From Natronosalvus hydrolyticus (lineage in GTDB: Archaea; Halobacteriota; Halobacteria; Halobacteriales; Natrialbaceae): a DNA stretch of 41,735 bases. The stretch lies in contig JAOPJZ010000029.1 in the NCBI GenBank assembly GCA_025517525.1, positions 1-41,735 of the forward strand, written 5' to 3'. This document shows positions 35,258-41,735 of this stretch, piece by piece. A program made the position numbers and the translations under genes. Numbering within the stretch: position 1 is the stretch's first letter; the number at the start of each line of letters is the position of its first letter. The notes below the pieces were generated by a model. That model was not told the origin of the DNA and did not search any database. It saw nothing but the letters and a program-made list of their open reading frames with translations.

Positions 35258-35268
35258 ACGTTTAAGCG
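35258..35268 (+). promoter_or_regulatory. TATA box of 2-oxoacid dehydrogenase operon
   Basis: ACGTTTAAGCG lies about 30 bp before the E1alpha ATG at 35296, a typical haloarchaeal TATA box at leaderless distance. The nearby minus-strand region around 35128-35140 (TTTTTATATAATA on the plus strand) could serve the divergent regulator. Confidence 0.6.
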
Positions 35269-35295
35269 CTTGCTCGTGGTGAGTGTCCCTGTTCC

Positions 35296-36342
35296 ATGGT
35301 AGGACATAACACACTCCAGCAGATGTACAAAGAGATGGTCACCGCCCGGTACTACGAGGAACGCCTGCAAGAGGAGTACCTCGAGGGAAAACAGCCCGCG
35401 TTCGACATCTCGGCCGGGCCGATCCCGGGCGAGTTACACCTCGCAGCAGGCCACGAAGCGTCGGGGGCCGGCGTCTGTGCGCACCTTCGAGACTCGGATA
35501 CGGTGACGGCACCGCATCGTCCCCACCACGTCGCCATCTCGAAAGGCGTCGATCTCGAGCGGATGACCGCCGAAATATTCGGTCGCGAGACCGGCCTCTC
35601 GAAGGGGAAAGGCGGCCACATGCACCTGTACGATCCCGAGGTCAACTTCGCCTGTAGCGGTATCATCGCCCAGGGCTGTCCACCTGCCGTCGGTGCCGCA
35701 CTCACGGCGAAAAAGCGTAACACCGACGACGTCGCCGTCGCCTTCCTCGGCGAAGGCGCGATCAGTCAGGGTGCGTTCCTCGAGTCGCTGAACCTCGCGG
35801 CCGTTCAGGAACTCCCCGTCGTGTTCGTCATCGAGGACAACGACTGGGCGATCAGCATGCCCAAAGAACGGGTGACTGACGTCGAAGACGGCTCCAGACG
35901 CGCCTGGGGCTTCGACATGCATGGCGAGCGCGTCGACGCCGACGACGCCGTAACGGTCTACGAAGCCGCCGAAGACGCGATTGGCCGTGCTCGCGACGGA
36001 AACGGACCGAGCGTCCTCGAGGTCCAGGTCCACCGAAGGATGGGGCACTTTATGGGTGACCCCGAATCCTACCGTCCCGATGAGGACGTCGAGCGCGCAC
36101 AGCGACGAGACTGCATCACCCGCATGGAGACCCGGCTTCGCGAGCACGGGTTCGAGGAGGCCGACCTCGAGGGCATTCGAGAGGGAGCCCACGAACGTGT
36201 CGACGAGGCCATCGAGTGGGCGAAAGACCAGCCCGAGCCCGAGCCCGAGGCAACCTACGAGGACGTCTTTACGAACAGTCCCGACGACTGGCCGGAGCGG
36301 CCGAGTCGGGAAGTTACCGCGACCGACGGAGGTGAGGAGTGA
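35296..36342 (+). CDS. 2-oxoacid dehydrogenase E1 alpha subunit
   Basis: A 348-residue thiamine diphosphate enzyme subunit of the pyruvate/branched-chain/acetoin type. Residues seen: GIIAQGCPPAVGAALTAKK, the ThDP motif G152-E-G154 to N182 (AFLGEGAISQGAF and VIEDNDWAIS), and the phosphate-site HRMGH-like segment HRRMGHFMGDPESYR. The C-terminus is acidic and longer than in bacterial homologues, with proline-rich EPEPEATYEDVF. It overlaps E1beta by 4 bp (ATGA). Substrate is unclear: the haloarchaeal paralogues act on different 2-oxoacids or acetoin. Confidence 0.92.
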   Translation: MVGHNTLQQMYKEMVTARYYEERLQEEYLEGKQPAFDISAGPIPGELHLAAGHEASGAGVCAHLRDSDTVTAPHRPHHVAISKGVDLERMTAEIFGRETGLSKGKGGHMHLYDPEVNFACSGIIAQGCPPAVGAALTAKKRNTDDVAVAFLGEGAISQGAFLESLNLAAVQELPVVFVIEDNDWAISMPKERVTDVEDGSRRAWGFDMHGERVDADDAVTVYEAAEDAIGRARDGNGPSVLEVQVHRRMGHFMGDPESYRPDEDVERAQRRDCITRMETRLREHGFEEADLEGIREGAHERVDEAIEWAKDQPEPEPEATYEDVFTNSPDDWPERPSREVTATDGGEE

Positions 36343-37376
36343 TGGCACAAGCCGAAACACCCAGTGCGAGTGAGATCGACCGCGAACTGACGATGAGCCG
36401 GGCGATGGTCGAGGCGATCGCCCACGAGATGCGCGAGGACGAGGAGGTATTCGTCATGGGCGAAGACGTCGCCGACTACGGCGGTATCTTCGATTCGACC
36501 CAGGGCTTGCTCGAGGAGTTCGGGCACGACCGGATCATGGACGTGCCGATATCGGAGACGGCGTTCATGGGTGCCGGCGTCGGCGCGGCGATGCAGGGTA
36601 TGCGCCCGGTCTGTGAGCTGATGTTCGCCGATTTCTTCGGCGTTTGCATGGACCAGCTCTACAACAACATGGCGAAGACCACGTACATGTCCGGCGGCTC
36701 GGTGTCCGTTCCGATGACGCTCATGACGGCCGTCGGCGGCACATACAACGACGCCGCACAGCACTCCCAGACCCTGTACGGCACCTTCGCTCACCTCCCC
36801 GGCATGAAAGTCGTCGTCCCCTCGAACGCCTACGACGCGAAGGGACTGATGCACACCGCAATCCGTGACAATGACCCGGTCGTCTATATGTTCCACAAAC
36901 GACTGATGGGACTGGCCTGGATGCCCGCCCCCGAGGGCCCGAAAACCGGCGTCCCCGAGGAGCGCTACGAGATTCCCTTCGGCGAGGCCGACGTCAAACG
37001 CGAGGGCGAGGACGCTACCATCGTCACCCTGGGCCTGCACGTTCACCGCGCACTCGAGGCCGCAGAAGGCCTCGCGGAGGACGGCATCGACGCCGAGGTG
37101 ATCGACCTGCGAACGCTCGTCCCCCTCGATACCGAAACCGTCCTCGAGTCGGTCCGCAAGACCGGCCGATTGATCGTCGTCGACGAGGATTACCACTCCT
37201 ATGGCGTCAGCGGCGAACTCATCGCACGGGCGACCGAGGGCGCACTCGAGGACCTCGAGGCAGTCGACCGGGTGACGGCTCCCGATACGCCGATCCCCTA
37301 CTCGCGGCCGCTCGAAAACGAGTTCCAGCCGAGTACGGACGACATCGCGGCTGCCGTTCGCTCGATCACCCAATGA
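36339..37376 (+). CDS. 2-oxoacid dehydrogenase E1 beta subunit
   Basis: A 345-residue E1 beta subunit, pairing with E1 alpha to form the alpha2beta2 ThDP enzyme. Markers: MSRAMVEAIAHEMREDEEVFVMGEDVADYGGIFDST (start region), RIMDVPISETAFMGAGVGAAMQGMRPVCELMF, AQHSQTLYGTFAHLPGMKVVVPSNAYDAKGL and the C-terminal transketolase domain with EVIDLRTLVPLD. It overlaps both neighbours by 4 bp, indicating tight co-translation. Confidence 0.95.
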   Translation: MMAQAETPSASEIDRELTMSRAMVEAIAHEMREDEEVFVMGEDVADYGGIFDSTQGLLEEFGHDRIMDVPISETAFMGAGVGAAMQGMRPVCELMFADFFGVCMDQLYNNMAKTTYMSGGSVSVPMTLMTAVGGTYNDAAQHSQTLYGTFAHLPGMKVVVPSNAYDAKGLMHTAIRDNDPVVYMFHKRLMGLAWMPAPEGPKTGVPEERYEIPFGEADVKREGEDATIVTLGLHVHRALEAAEGLAEDGIDAEVIDLRTLVPLDTETVLESVRKTGRLIVVDEDYHSYGVSGELIARATEGALEDLEAVDRVTAPDTPIPYSRPLENEFQPSTDDIAAAVRSITQ

Positions 37377-37627
37377 CGACGGTCGAGATCGACTCTGAAG
37401 CGTTCTGGCCCGACGACGCCCAGGAAGTCGACGAAGGCGTCGTCGCAACCTGGTTCGTCCGCGAGGGTGCGTCGGTCACGGAAGGGGACACCCTCTGTGA
37501 AATACAGATCGAGAAAGTCAGCATCGACGTGCCCGCACCCGCGACGGGCACGCTCGAGGCCATTAGCGTCGGTGAGAACGACGAGTTTCGCCGCGGTGAT
37601 TCGCTCGGGCGTCTCGAGACCGAGTAA
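37373..37627 (+). CDS. Stand-alone lipoyl-domain protein
   Basis: An 84-residue lipoyl/biotinyl-attachment domain. The lipoylated lysine is K48 in CEIQIEKVSIDVPAP, placed on the exposed beta-turn as in E2 lipoyl domains. The domain is complete (WFVREGASVTEGDTL at the front, GTLEAISVGENDEFRRGDSL at the back), but there is no E3-binding segment and no acyltransferase domain. ATGA overlap with E1beta shows it is part of the same operon. It can serve as the swinging arm only if another protein supplies E2 chemistry. Confidence 0.93.
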   Translation: MTTVEIDSEAFWPDDAQEVDEGVVATWFVREGASVTEGDTLCEIQIEKVSIDVPAPATGTLEAISVGENDEFRRGDSLGRLETE

Positions 37628-37740
37628 GGCAGTCTCGGCAGACGGCTATACTCTCTCGAGGTCGGGAAAGCGCTTCGAGGTTGGGAAGAACGCCTCGAGA
37701 TAGGACAGCGCGGTTACTCGAGGGAACAAAAACAAAATGG

Positions 37741-37785
37741 AGATGAAACGGAGGGAGATGGAACGGAGGGAGATGGAACGGAGGT
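37741..37785. repeat. 15-bp tandem repeat, three units
   Basis: AGATGAAACGGAGGG, AGATGGAACGGAGGG and AGATGGAACGGAGGT follow each other directly in the spacer between the lipoyl gene and isocitrate dehydrogenase. One base differs inside the first unit. They end just before the 3' end of the icd gene. Confidence 0.85.
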
Positions 37786-37789
37786 CCGC

Positions 37790-39052
37790 TTACGCGAGTT
37801 TCTCGATGTTCTCGACGACAGCGTCGGCGAACTCGCTGGTGGCGACCTTGGTGCCGCCTTCGATCTGTCGGTGCAGGTCGTAAGTGACCGTGCCCGAGGA
37901 GATGGTCTCCTCGACGGCGTCACGCACCAGGTCGGCGGCGTCGTTCCAGCCAAGGTACTCGAGCATCTCGCGACCCGAGAGGATCATCGCGGTCGGGTTG
38001 ACCTTGTCCTCGCCAGCGTATTTCGGCGCGGACCCGTGGACGGGTTCGGCGAGACAGCGACCGTGGCCGAAGTTGGCACCGGGGGCGATGCCCAGACCAC
38101 CGATCTGTGCGCCGGCGGCGTCGGACATGTAGTCGCCGTTGAGGTTCATCGTCGCGATGACGGAGTACTCGTCCGTTCGGGTCAATAGCTGCTGGAGCAT
38201 GTTGTCTGCAATGCGGTCCTGCACGACGACCGTGCCCTCGGGCTGTTCGCCGTCGAACTCCTCCCAGAGTACGTCCTCGGTGATGACGTCGTCGCCGTAC
38301 TCCTCTTCGGCGAGTTCGTAGCCCCAGTCACGGAAGGCACCCTCGGTGAACTTCATGATGTTGCCCTTATGAACGAGGGTCACGGAGTCGCGGTCGTTTT
38401 CGAGGGCGTAATCGATCGCCTCGCGGATGAGACGCTTCGAACCGAACTCGGAAATCGGCTTCACGCCGATGCCGACCGGTCCGTCGTGGATGACGTCTGC
38501 AACGTCCATATCCTCCTCGAGGAAGGTTCGAACCTGCTCGACTTCGTCGGTGCCGGCTTCCCACTCGACGCCGGCGTAGACGTCTTCGGTGTTCTCCCGG
38601 AACGTAATCATATCCATCTCTTCCGGGTTCTTGACGGGTGAGGGAACCCCGTCGATGTAGTAGGTCGGCCGGACGTTCGCGTACATGTCGAGCGTCTGGC
38701 GCAGCGCGACGTTGAGCGAGCGGAAGCCAGCGCCGACGGGCGTCGTCAGCGGGCCCTTGATCGCGACGCGGTGTTCACGGATCGCGTTGACCGTGTCATC
38801 GGGCAGGTTCTCGTCGTATTTCTCTCGAGCGCTGGAACCGGCGTAGACGCGCATCCAGGCGATGGAGCGACCGGTCGCTTCTGCAGCAGCGTCGAGCACT
38901 TTCTGGGCGGCTGGACCGACGTCGGTCCCAATGCCGTCGCCGTGAATAATCGGAATAATAGGATTCGACGGTACATCGAGTTCGCCGGATTCCTCGTCGG
39001 CGAGCGTAATCTTCGCGCCGTCTTCGGGAACCTCGACTTGTTCGTAGTTCAT
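37790..39052 (-). CDS. icd: Isocitrate dehydrogenase (NADP+ type)
   Basis: A 420-residue homodimeric tricarboxylic acid cycle enzyme decarboxylating isocitrate to 2-oxoglutarate. Motifs: NPIIPIIHGDGIGTDVGPAAQ at the start, the substrate-binding GSSAREKYDENLP and LNVALRQTLDMYANVRP segments, TLVHKGNIMKFTEGAFRDWGYELA (broken here for length) and the cofactor region HGSAPKYAGEDKVNP, where K and Y after AP point to NADP+ rather than NAD+. Length and order are normal. Its ATG at 39052 is the only good start. Confidence 0.94.
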   Translation of the reverse strand: MNYEQVEVPEDGAKITLADEESGELDVPSNPIIPIIHGDGIGTDVGPAAQKVLDAAAEATGRSIAWMRVYAGSSAREKYDENLPDDTVNAIREHRVAIKGPLTTPVGAGFRSLNVALRQTLDMYANVRPTYYIDGVPSPVKNPEEMDMITFRENTEDVYAGVEWEAGTDEVEQVRTFLEEDMDVADVIHDGPVGIGVKPISEFGSKRLIREAIDYALENDRDSVTLVHKGNIMKFTEGAFRDWGYELAEEEYGDDVITEDVLWEEFDGEQPEGTVVVQDRIADNMLQQLLTRTDEYSVIATMNLNGDYMSDAAGAQIGGLGIAPGANFGHGRCLAEPVHGSAPKYAGEDKVNPTAMILSGREMLEYLGWNDAADLVRDAVEETISSGTVTYDLHRQIEGGTKVATSEFADAVVENIEKLA

Positions 39053-39180
39053 GATCGTTCGTAGGTGGATGGGTCAGGGCTAAAAGCGTGCTCATTTGCG
39101 CCCATCCGGCAATTTTCGCCCAACAGCGGCTCCTTCATTGGGTGAATCAAATCAGATTATGTGACACGCTCACACTGTCG

Positions 39181-39456
39181 TTACCGATCAGCCGTTAGGA
39201 GGACGAGAATTCCAGAGAGTGCCAGTGCGATACCAACTCCCAGAACCACGCCTCGCAGCGACCAGGACGCCATCCCTTCCTCGAGCGCCATCCAGAACGT
39301 TGCCAGGAACGTGACACCGACGCTAATCAGAGCCGCCCCAACCTCGCCATGACCACGTTCCGAATCTACTGCAAAGAGTTCCGCCTTCAGAACGCGTGAG
39401 ACGGCGATCACACTCATCAGCCCACAGAAGAGGACGAGAAAGGTGATCGGCGTCAT
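39181..39456 (-). CDS. Small membrane protein, three predicted TM helices
   Basis: A 91-residue hydrophobic protein from the ATG at 39456; a longer start at 39555 would add a polar lead unlike a membrane protein. Segments: about 2-20 (TPITFLVLFCGLMSVIAV), 38-58 (GAALISVGVTFLATFWMAL) and 67-88 (LRGVVLGVGIALALSGILVLL). An acidic loop separates the first two. No motif recognised. Confidence 0.7.
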   Translation of the reverse strand: MTPITFLVLFCGLMSVIAVSRVLKAELFAVDSERGHGEVGAALISVGVTFLATFWMALEEGMASWSLRGVVLGVGIALALSGILVLLTADR

Positions 39457-39671
39457 AGCAGACGGATACTCAACGGCCCATGGTAAGTGTAGGTGGTTTT
39501 GGCGCTCGCGTCCGGGCGTGAAAAACGATAATGGCCCGTGAAAGTCATTGCACACTCTCTCGCAAGACGGTATCGTGTTAGGTGTAAAATCGTTTCACTG
39601 GCTACAATATTACGACCTGCCTCGAGTAGCCGACCGTAACGCGAAAGAGGGTCGACCACCGAGAGTCGGTA

Positions 39672-40007
39672 ATGAGTGAGCGAATCGAACGCCCGAGCGA
39701 TGTCGGCTCGAGCGACGGGCCACCGATCGAGGAAAAGCCCTACAAGATCATCTTCGAGGCTAACAAGTGCTTCGGCGCGGGCAAGTGCGCCGAAGTCAGC
39801 GATAACTGGGAGATGGACATCTCGACCGGCCTCGCTCGCGCCAACGCCTACTTCATCGGGGAAGACGACCTCGAGGAGAACGTCCGCGCCGCGGAGGTCT
39901 GCCCGGCGAAAAAAGACCAGGGCTGTATCCACGTCGTCGACCGCCGGACCGACAAAGAGATTGCACCGGACCCACACGGCGATGGCACGCTGAGCGTCGA
40001 CTGGTAG
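39672..40007 (+). CDS. Ferredoxin-like iron-sulfur protein
   Basis: A 111-residue soluble acidic ferredoxin. Cysteines are C33 and C39 (ANKCFGAGKCAEV), C77 (EVCPAKKDQGC) and C85. The Cys-x5-Cys spacing with a later Cys-Pro resembles single-cluster 3Fe-4S or 4Fe-4S ferredoxins that feed cytochrome P450 or related oxidoreductases. It has an N-terminal extension of about 20 disordered residues and a short acidic tail. No partner oxidoreductase gene is next to it, so its electron partner is unknown. Confidence 0.85.
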   Translation: MSERIERPSDVGSSDGPPIEEKPYKIIFEANKCFGAGKCAEVSDNWEMDISTGLARANAYFIGEDDLEENVRAAEVCPAKKDQGCIHVVDRRTDKEIAPDPHGDGTLSVDW

Positions 40008-40487
40008 TCATCGGTACGCGAAGGCGATAGCGACCAACACGACGACACTGCTTCCGAGGGCGAAGACTGCAATCGTTCGGGCAGTGACCTCGAGCCACAC
40101 CAGGGGGACGAGTGCGAGGACGAGTCCCCCACAGGCCATCGCAACGCCACCGAGTCGACGGGCCGTTTTTCGGTCGACAGTTGGGGTCGTCAGCAGGTCG
40201 CGACGGTCACGATAGCGAACCAGCCAGCCCAGGCCGGCACAGAGGAAGGCGGTCGCGACGAGCGTGCCCGTCGCGATGTGACGGTCGGGTCCCTCGAGGG
40301 CGATGGCACTCGCGAGGGCGAGCAATCCGAAGGCGACAAACGCGAGAACCATGGCGTTTGCCTGCCCACCGGTGTCGTCGCTCGTGACTACACTGGACTC
40401 CGACCGCAACGCGTCTCTCGCCAACCAGAAACAGCCGAGACCAACCACCGCCAGCAAGCCAGCGACGATACCCGTTCCAGCCTCCAT
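40008..40487 (-). CDS. Membrane protein, five predicted TM helices
   Basis: A 159-residue protein with hydrophobic segments near 7-22, 45-66, 72-90, 112-130 and 138-157 (for example AGLLAVVGLGCFWLARDAL and VFALGSSVVVLVAIAFAYR). Short basic loops fit the positive-inside rule. No functional domain recognised. It converges with the ferredoxin gene: stops are adjacent. Confidence 0.7.
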   Translation of the reverse strand: MEAGTGIVAGLLAVVGLGCFWLARDALRSESSVVTSDDTGGQANAMVLAFVAFGLLALASAIALEGPDRHIATGTLVATAFLCAGLGWLVRYRDRRDLLTTPTVDRKTARRLGGVAMACGGLVLALVPLVWLEVTARTIAVFALGSSVVVLVAIAFAYR

Positions 40488-40543
40488 CTGTTCAGATAGC
40501 TACTCGCTGGCATATTATTTCACTCGATAGCTGCTCTCGGGCG

Positions 40544-40642
40544 ACACCGAAACGCACAACCCTCGCCGTGGACATCTCCCGGCCACTCCTCGAGTGCAGT
40601 TTTGCGCGAGGGTAGCCAAGCAGGCCAACGGCGGTGGGCTTA
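40544..40642 (+). pseudogene. Truncated tRNA-Leu: leader plus 5' half
   Basis: Positions 40606-40642 are identical to the first 37 nt of the tRNA-Leu(TAA) at 40851, and 40588-40605 match its leader (one mismatch in 18). Further upstream similarity extends to 40544 (matching 40800). Identity ends inside the anticodon; after it the sequence is unrelated and no matching 3' half follows. It is a broken copy, probably not functional. Confidence 0.85.
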
Positions 40643-40799
40643 CAACGCCGGGACCTTTTGCTGTGCTCGTTCACGTCGTTCACTCGCTGGCAAAAGCTCC
40701 AGCAAAACTCGTCGTCACCCCCTTCGAGGGTTCCTCGAGCCGTTCACTCACTTCGTTCGCTCACGGAGCGCGACAAAGTAGGGGACAACTCCTCGAGTC
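40643..40799. other. Low-complexity spacer between tRNA copies
   Basis: No gene seen. The DNA is rich in TTCACTC/CGTTC-like steps (for example 40668-40690 and 40741-40765) and holds inverted repeats CTTTTGC (40655-40661) and GCAAAAG (40690-40696). Such low-complexity palindromic spacers occur in haloarchaeal intergenic DNA. It is bordered on both sides by the duplicated tRNA leader. Confidence 0.5.
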
Positions 40800-40850
40800 A
40801 CACCGAAACGCACAACCCCCGCCGGTGGTTATCCTCGAGTGCGGTTTTGC

Positions 40851-40934
40851 GCGAGGGTAGCCAAGCAGGCCAACGGCGGTGGGCTTAAGACCCGCTCTCG
40901 TAGGAGTCCGAGGGTTCAAATCCCTTCCCTCGCA
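40851..40934 (+). tRNA. tRNA-Leu (TAA anticodon)
   Basis: An 84-nt tRNA with a long variable arm. Acceptor GCGAGGG pairs with CCCTCGC; the discriminator is A40934. D-arm and the anticodon stem GTGGG/CCCGC (one G-U pair) are complete. The 7-nt loop C-T-T-A-A-G-A (40884-40890) puts TAA in positions 34-36, reading UUA codons. The variable arm CTCTCGTAGGAG is typical of class II tRNAs, and the T arm has GTTCAAAT. CCA is not encoded. No intron is present. Confidence 0.93.
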
Positions 40935-40963
40935 CTGGTCACGAACAATTCGTGAGTGACCAG
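40935..40963 (+). other. Hairpin directly after tRNA-Leu
   Basis: CTGGTCAC, GAA, CAA loop, TTC, GTGA bulge and GTGACCAG form a perfect 8 + 3 bp stem starting at the first base after the tRNA. It could be a processing guide, a terminator or part of a small RNA. The same architecture returns at 41054-41084. Confidence 0.6.
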
Positions 40964-41053
40964 TATGAGATGGAGGGTTTGAACGAGAGAAGTCGCAGCG
41001 CCGAGCAACGCGAGGTGACCGTCTTCGCGTTGTTCAAATCCCTTCCCTCGCAT

Positions 41054-41084
41054 TGTCGCTGCGAGCAACTCGCGAGCAGCGGCA
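41054..41084 (+). other. Second hairpin of the same architecture
   Basis: TGTCGCTGC, GAG, CAA loop, CTC, GCGA bulge and GCAGCGGCA pair with one G-U. The stem sequence differs from the hairpin at 40935 but the pairing, the CAA loop and the 4-nt 3' bulge are kept. It starts two bases after the second tRNA 3'-end copy. Confidence 0.6.
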
Positions 41085-41242
41085 CTCAATCTGAAAGAAG
41101 ATACGCGAGACTGCGGTGCTGTCGGCGAAGCGGGGCGGTTCGCAGCCGTTGTTCAAATTCCTTCCCTCGAGTAACGACGAACAAAATCCGTTTTCGAATG
41201 ACACCCCCAACAAACGAACGCACTCCCTCGAGCCCGGCTCGG

Positions 41243-41735
41243 TCACTGCCCGTCCATCCACCGCCGGAGGGCGTCCCAGAGTGCTGATCGGAACGCGTCC
41301 ATATCGACCGCTCCGTCGGCTCGGTACAGCTGGTAGTTCGCTTCGCGACCGATCGCCTCGAGCACTCGTTCGTGCAGTGCCTCGAGGGTCACCGCCCCGT
41401 CTCGAGCCTCGAGGGTCGCGGCGACCCCCGCGATTCGCTCGTCGGTTGCGTACCGTTCGACCAACTGTGCTGCAGTGGCCACCTCCTGGACCGGGTCCTC
41501 GAGGTCGTCACTGGTCGGATGGAGAATCTTGGCTCGTGTGCCACGTTTGTCCCGAACGATGACCCCCTCGGCGGGACCGTCGTACCAGTGAGACTGCGGG
41601 ACGGTGTACGACTCCAGGTCGAAATCGCGAGCGCGACGTTCCCGTTCGAAGGCGTTCACGGGATGGAGTCCAAGGCGCTCGTGAACCGCCTCGGGGTCAA
41701 GCCCCGAGGCTTCCCGTGGTTTAGTCGGACACTCC
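41243..41735 (-). CDS. RNA ligase family protein (partial, C-terminal part)
   Basis: The 3' part of a gene that runs off the window edge; the visible 164 codons have no plausible true start, since the frame is open and family-like to the last base (HERLGLHPVNAFERERRARDF). The segment AEGVIVRDKRGTRAKILHP contains the nucleotidyltransferase motif IV (EGVIVR) and motif V (the lysine of RAKI) of ATP-dependent RNA ligases. The catalytic lysine of motif I must lie beyond the window. The C-terminal 100 residues are helical. It ends 73 bp after the tRNA-derived repeats, on the opposite strand. Confidence 0.75.
   Translation of the reverse strand, partial: ECPTKPREASGLDPEAVHERLGLHPVNAFERERRARDFDLESYTVPQSHWYDGPAEGVIVRDKRGTRAKILHPTSDDLEDPVQEVATAAQLVERYATDERIAGVAATLEARDGAVTLEALHERVLEAIGREANYQLYRADGAVDMDAFRSALWDALRRWMDGQ

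Larger units (their letters stand above)
40914..41170 (+). repeat. Tandem copies of tRNA-Leu 3' end
   Basis: The last 21 nt of the tRNA-Leu gene (T loop through discriminator, 40914-40934) recur at 41032-41052 (identical) and 41151-41170 (one mismatch, last base lost). Spacings are 118 and 119 bp. Between the copies lie two diverged 97-98 nt spacers with similar hairpins (see findings). No coding frame is supported. Confidence 0.9.

Noticed and set aside
40643..40799. Insertion sequence remnant
   Set aside because: There are no terminal inverted repeats with flanking target duplication and no transposase fragment; the palindromic low-complexity DNA is better described as spacer.
40606..40850. 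The upstream tRNA-Leu copy as a functional split or intron-containing tRNA
   Set aside because: No matching 3' half with CCCTCGC and T arm occurs before the intact gene, and there is no bulge-helix-bulge structure at the break, so an intron is unlikely.
40914..41170. CRISPR array
   Set aside because: The repeats are 20-21 nt, only three, spaced by 97-98 nt of related sequence, and equal to a tRNA end; no cas gene is near.

Overview
The window is chromosomal DNA from a haloarchaeon, most likely of the Natrialbaceae (Natrinema, Haloterrigena or Natronorubrum type). I base this on the high GC content, the very acidic proteins, the many CTCGAG hexamers, the stop-start overlaps, the Tat-type lipoproteins, and archaeal marker genes: TFB, ribosomal protein L40e, HMG-CoA reductase, Tsr3, a DUF99 protein and a haloarchaeal DUF5786 protein. 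The family-level placement is inference.

Layout. 1-6.4 kb: a TrmB-like regulator, threonine synthase, a soluble PAS/GAF histidine kinase, an isoaspartyl peptidase/asparaginase, a peroxiredoxin and a cyclophilin. 6.4-11.2 kb: a TFB gene translationally coupled to a small zinc-binding protein, a divergent TrpD-like phosphoribosyltransferase, a flavin/PNPOx-like protein and a fused two-domain siroheme decarboxylase (AhbA-AhbB type). 11.3-19 kb: a membrane histidine kinase, an aldo/keto reductase, a Tat-exported DUF3006-like protein, a six-hairpin glycosidase, an acidic membrane-anchored protein and two uncharacterised ORFs. 19-22.8 kb: hisH behind a phnD-phnC-phnE type ABC transporter. 22.9-27 kb: uracil-DNA glycosylase, DUF99, DUF5786, a metallo-beta-lactamase fold hydrolase, a NUDIX hydrolase, L40e and Tsr3. 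27-32 kb: a Rieske protein that appears to lack a canonical start codon, an amidohydrolase and HMG-CoA reductase. 32-35 kb: membrane protein, HalOD1, winged-helix, DUF5817 and cupin genes. 35-39 kb: a winged-helix regulator divergent from an E1alpha-E1beta-lipoyl operon, then isocitrate dehydrogenase. 39-41.7 kb: a small membrane protein, a ferredoxin, another membrane protein, tRNA-Leu(TAA) with unusual flanking duplications, and the 3' part of an RNA ligase gene.

Most of the window is ordinary core and near-core metabolism. The least ordinary part is the tRNA-Leu locus (about 40.54-41.17 kb). Upstream lies a copy of the tRNA leader and 5' half that breaks off inside the anticodon. Downstream the last 21 nt of the tRNA recur twice at a 118-119 bp period. 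The DNA after the tRNA end and after the first recurrence folds into hairpins of the same shape built from different bases, which suggests selection on RNA structure. Two protein genes (DUF99 and tsr3) also carry short tandem duplications of their 3' ends including the stop codon. No integrase, transposase, CRISPR array or rRNA gene was seen.
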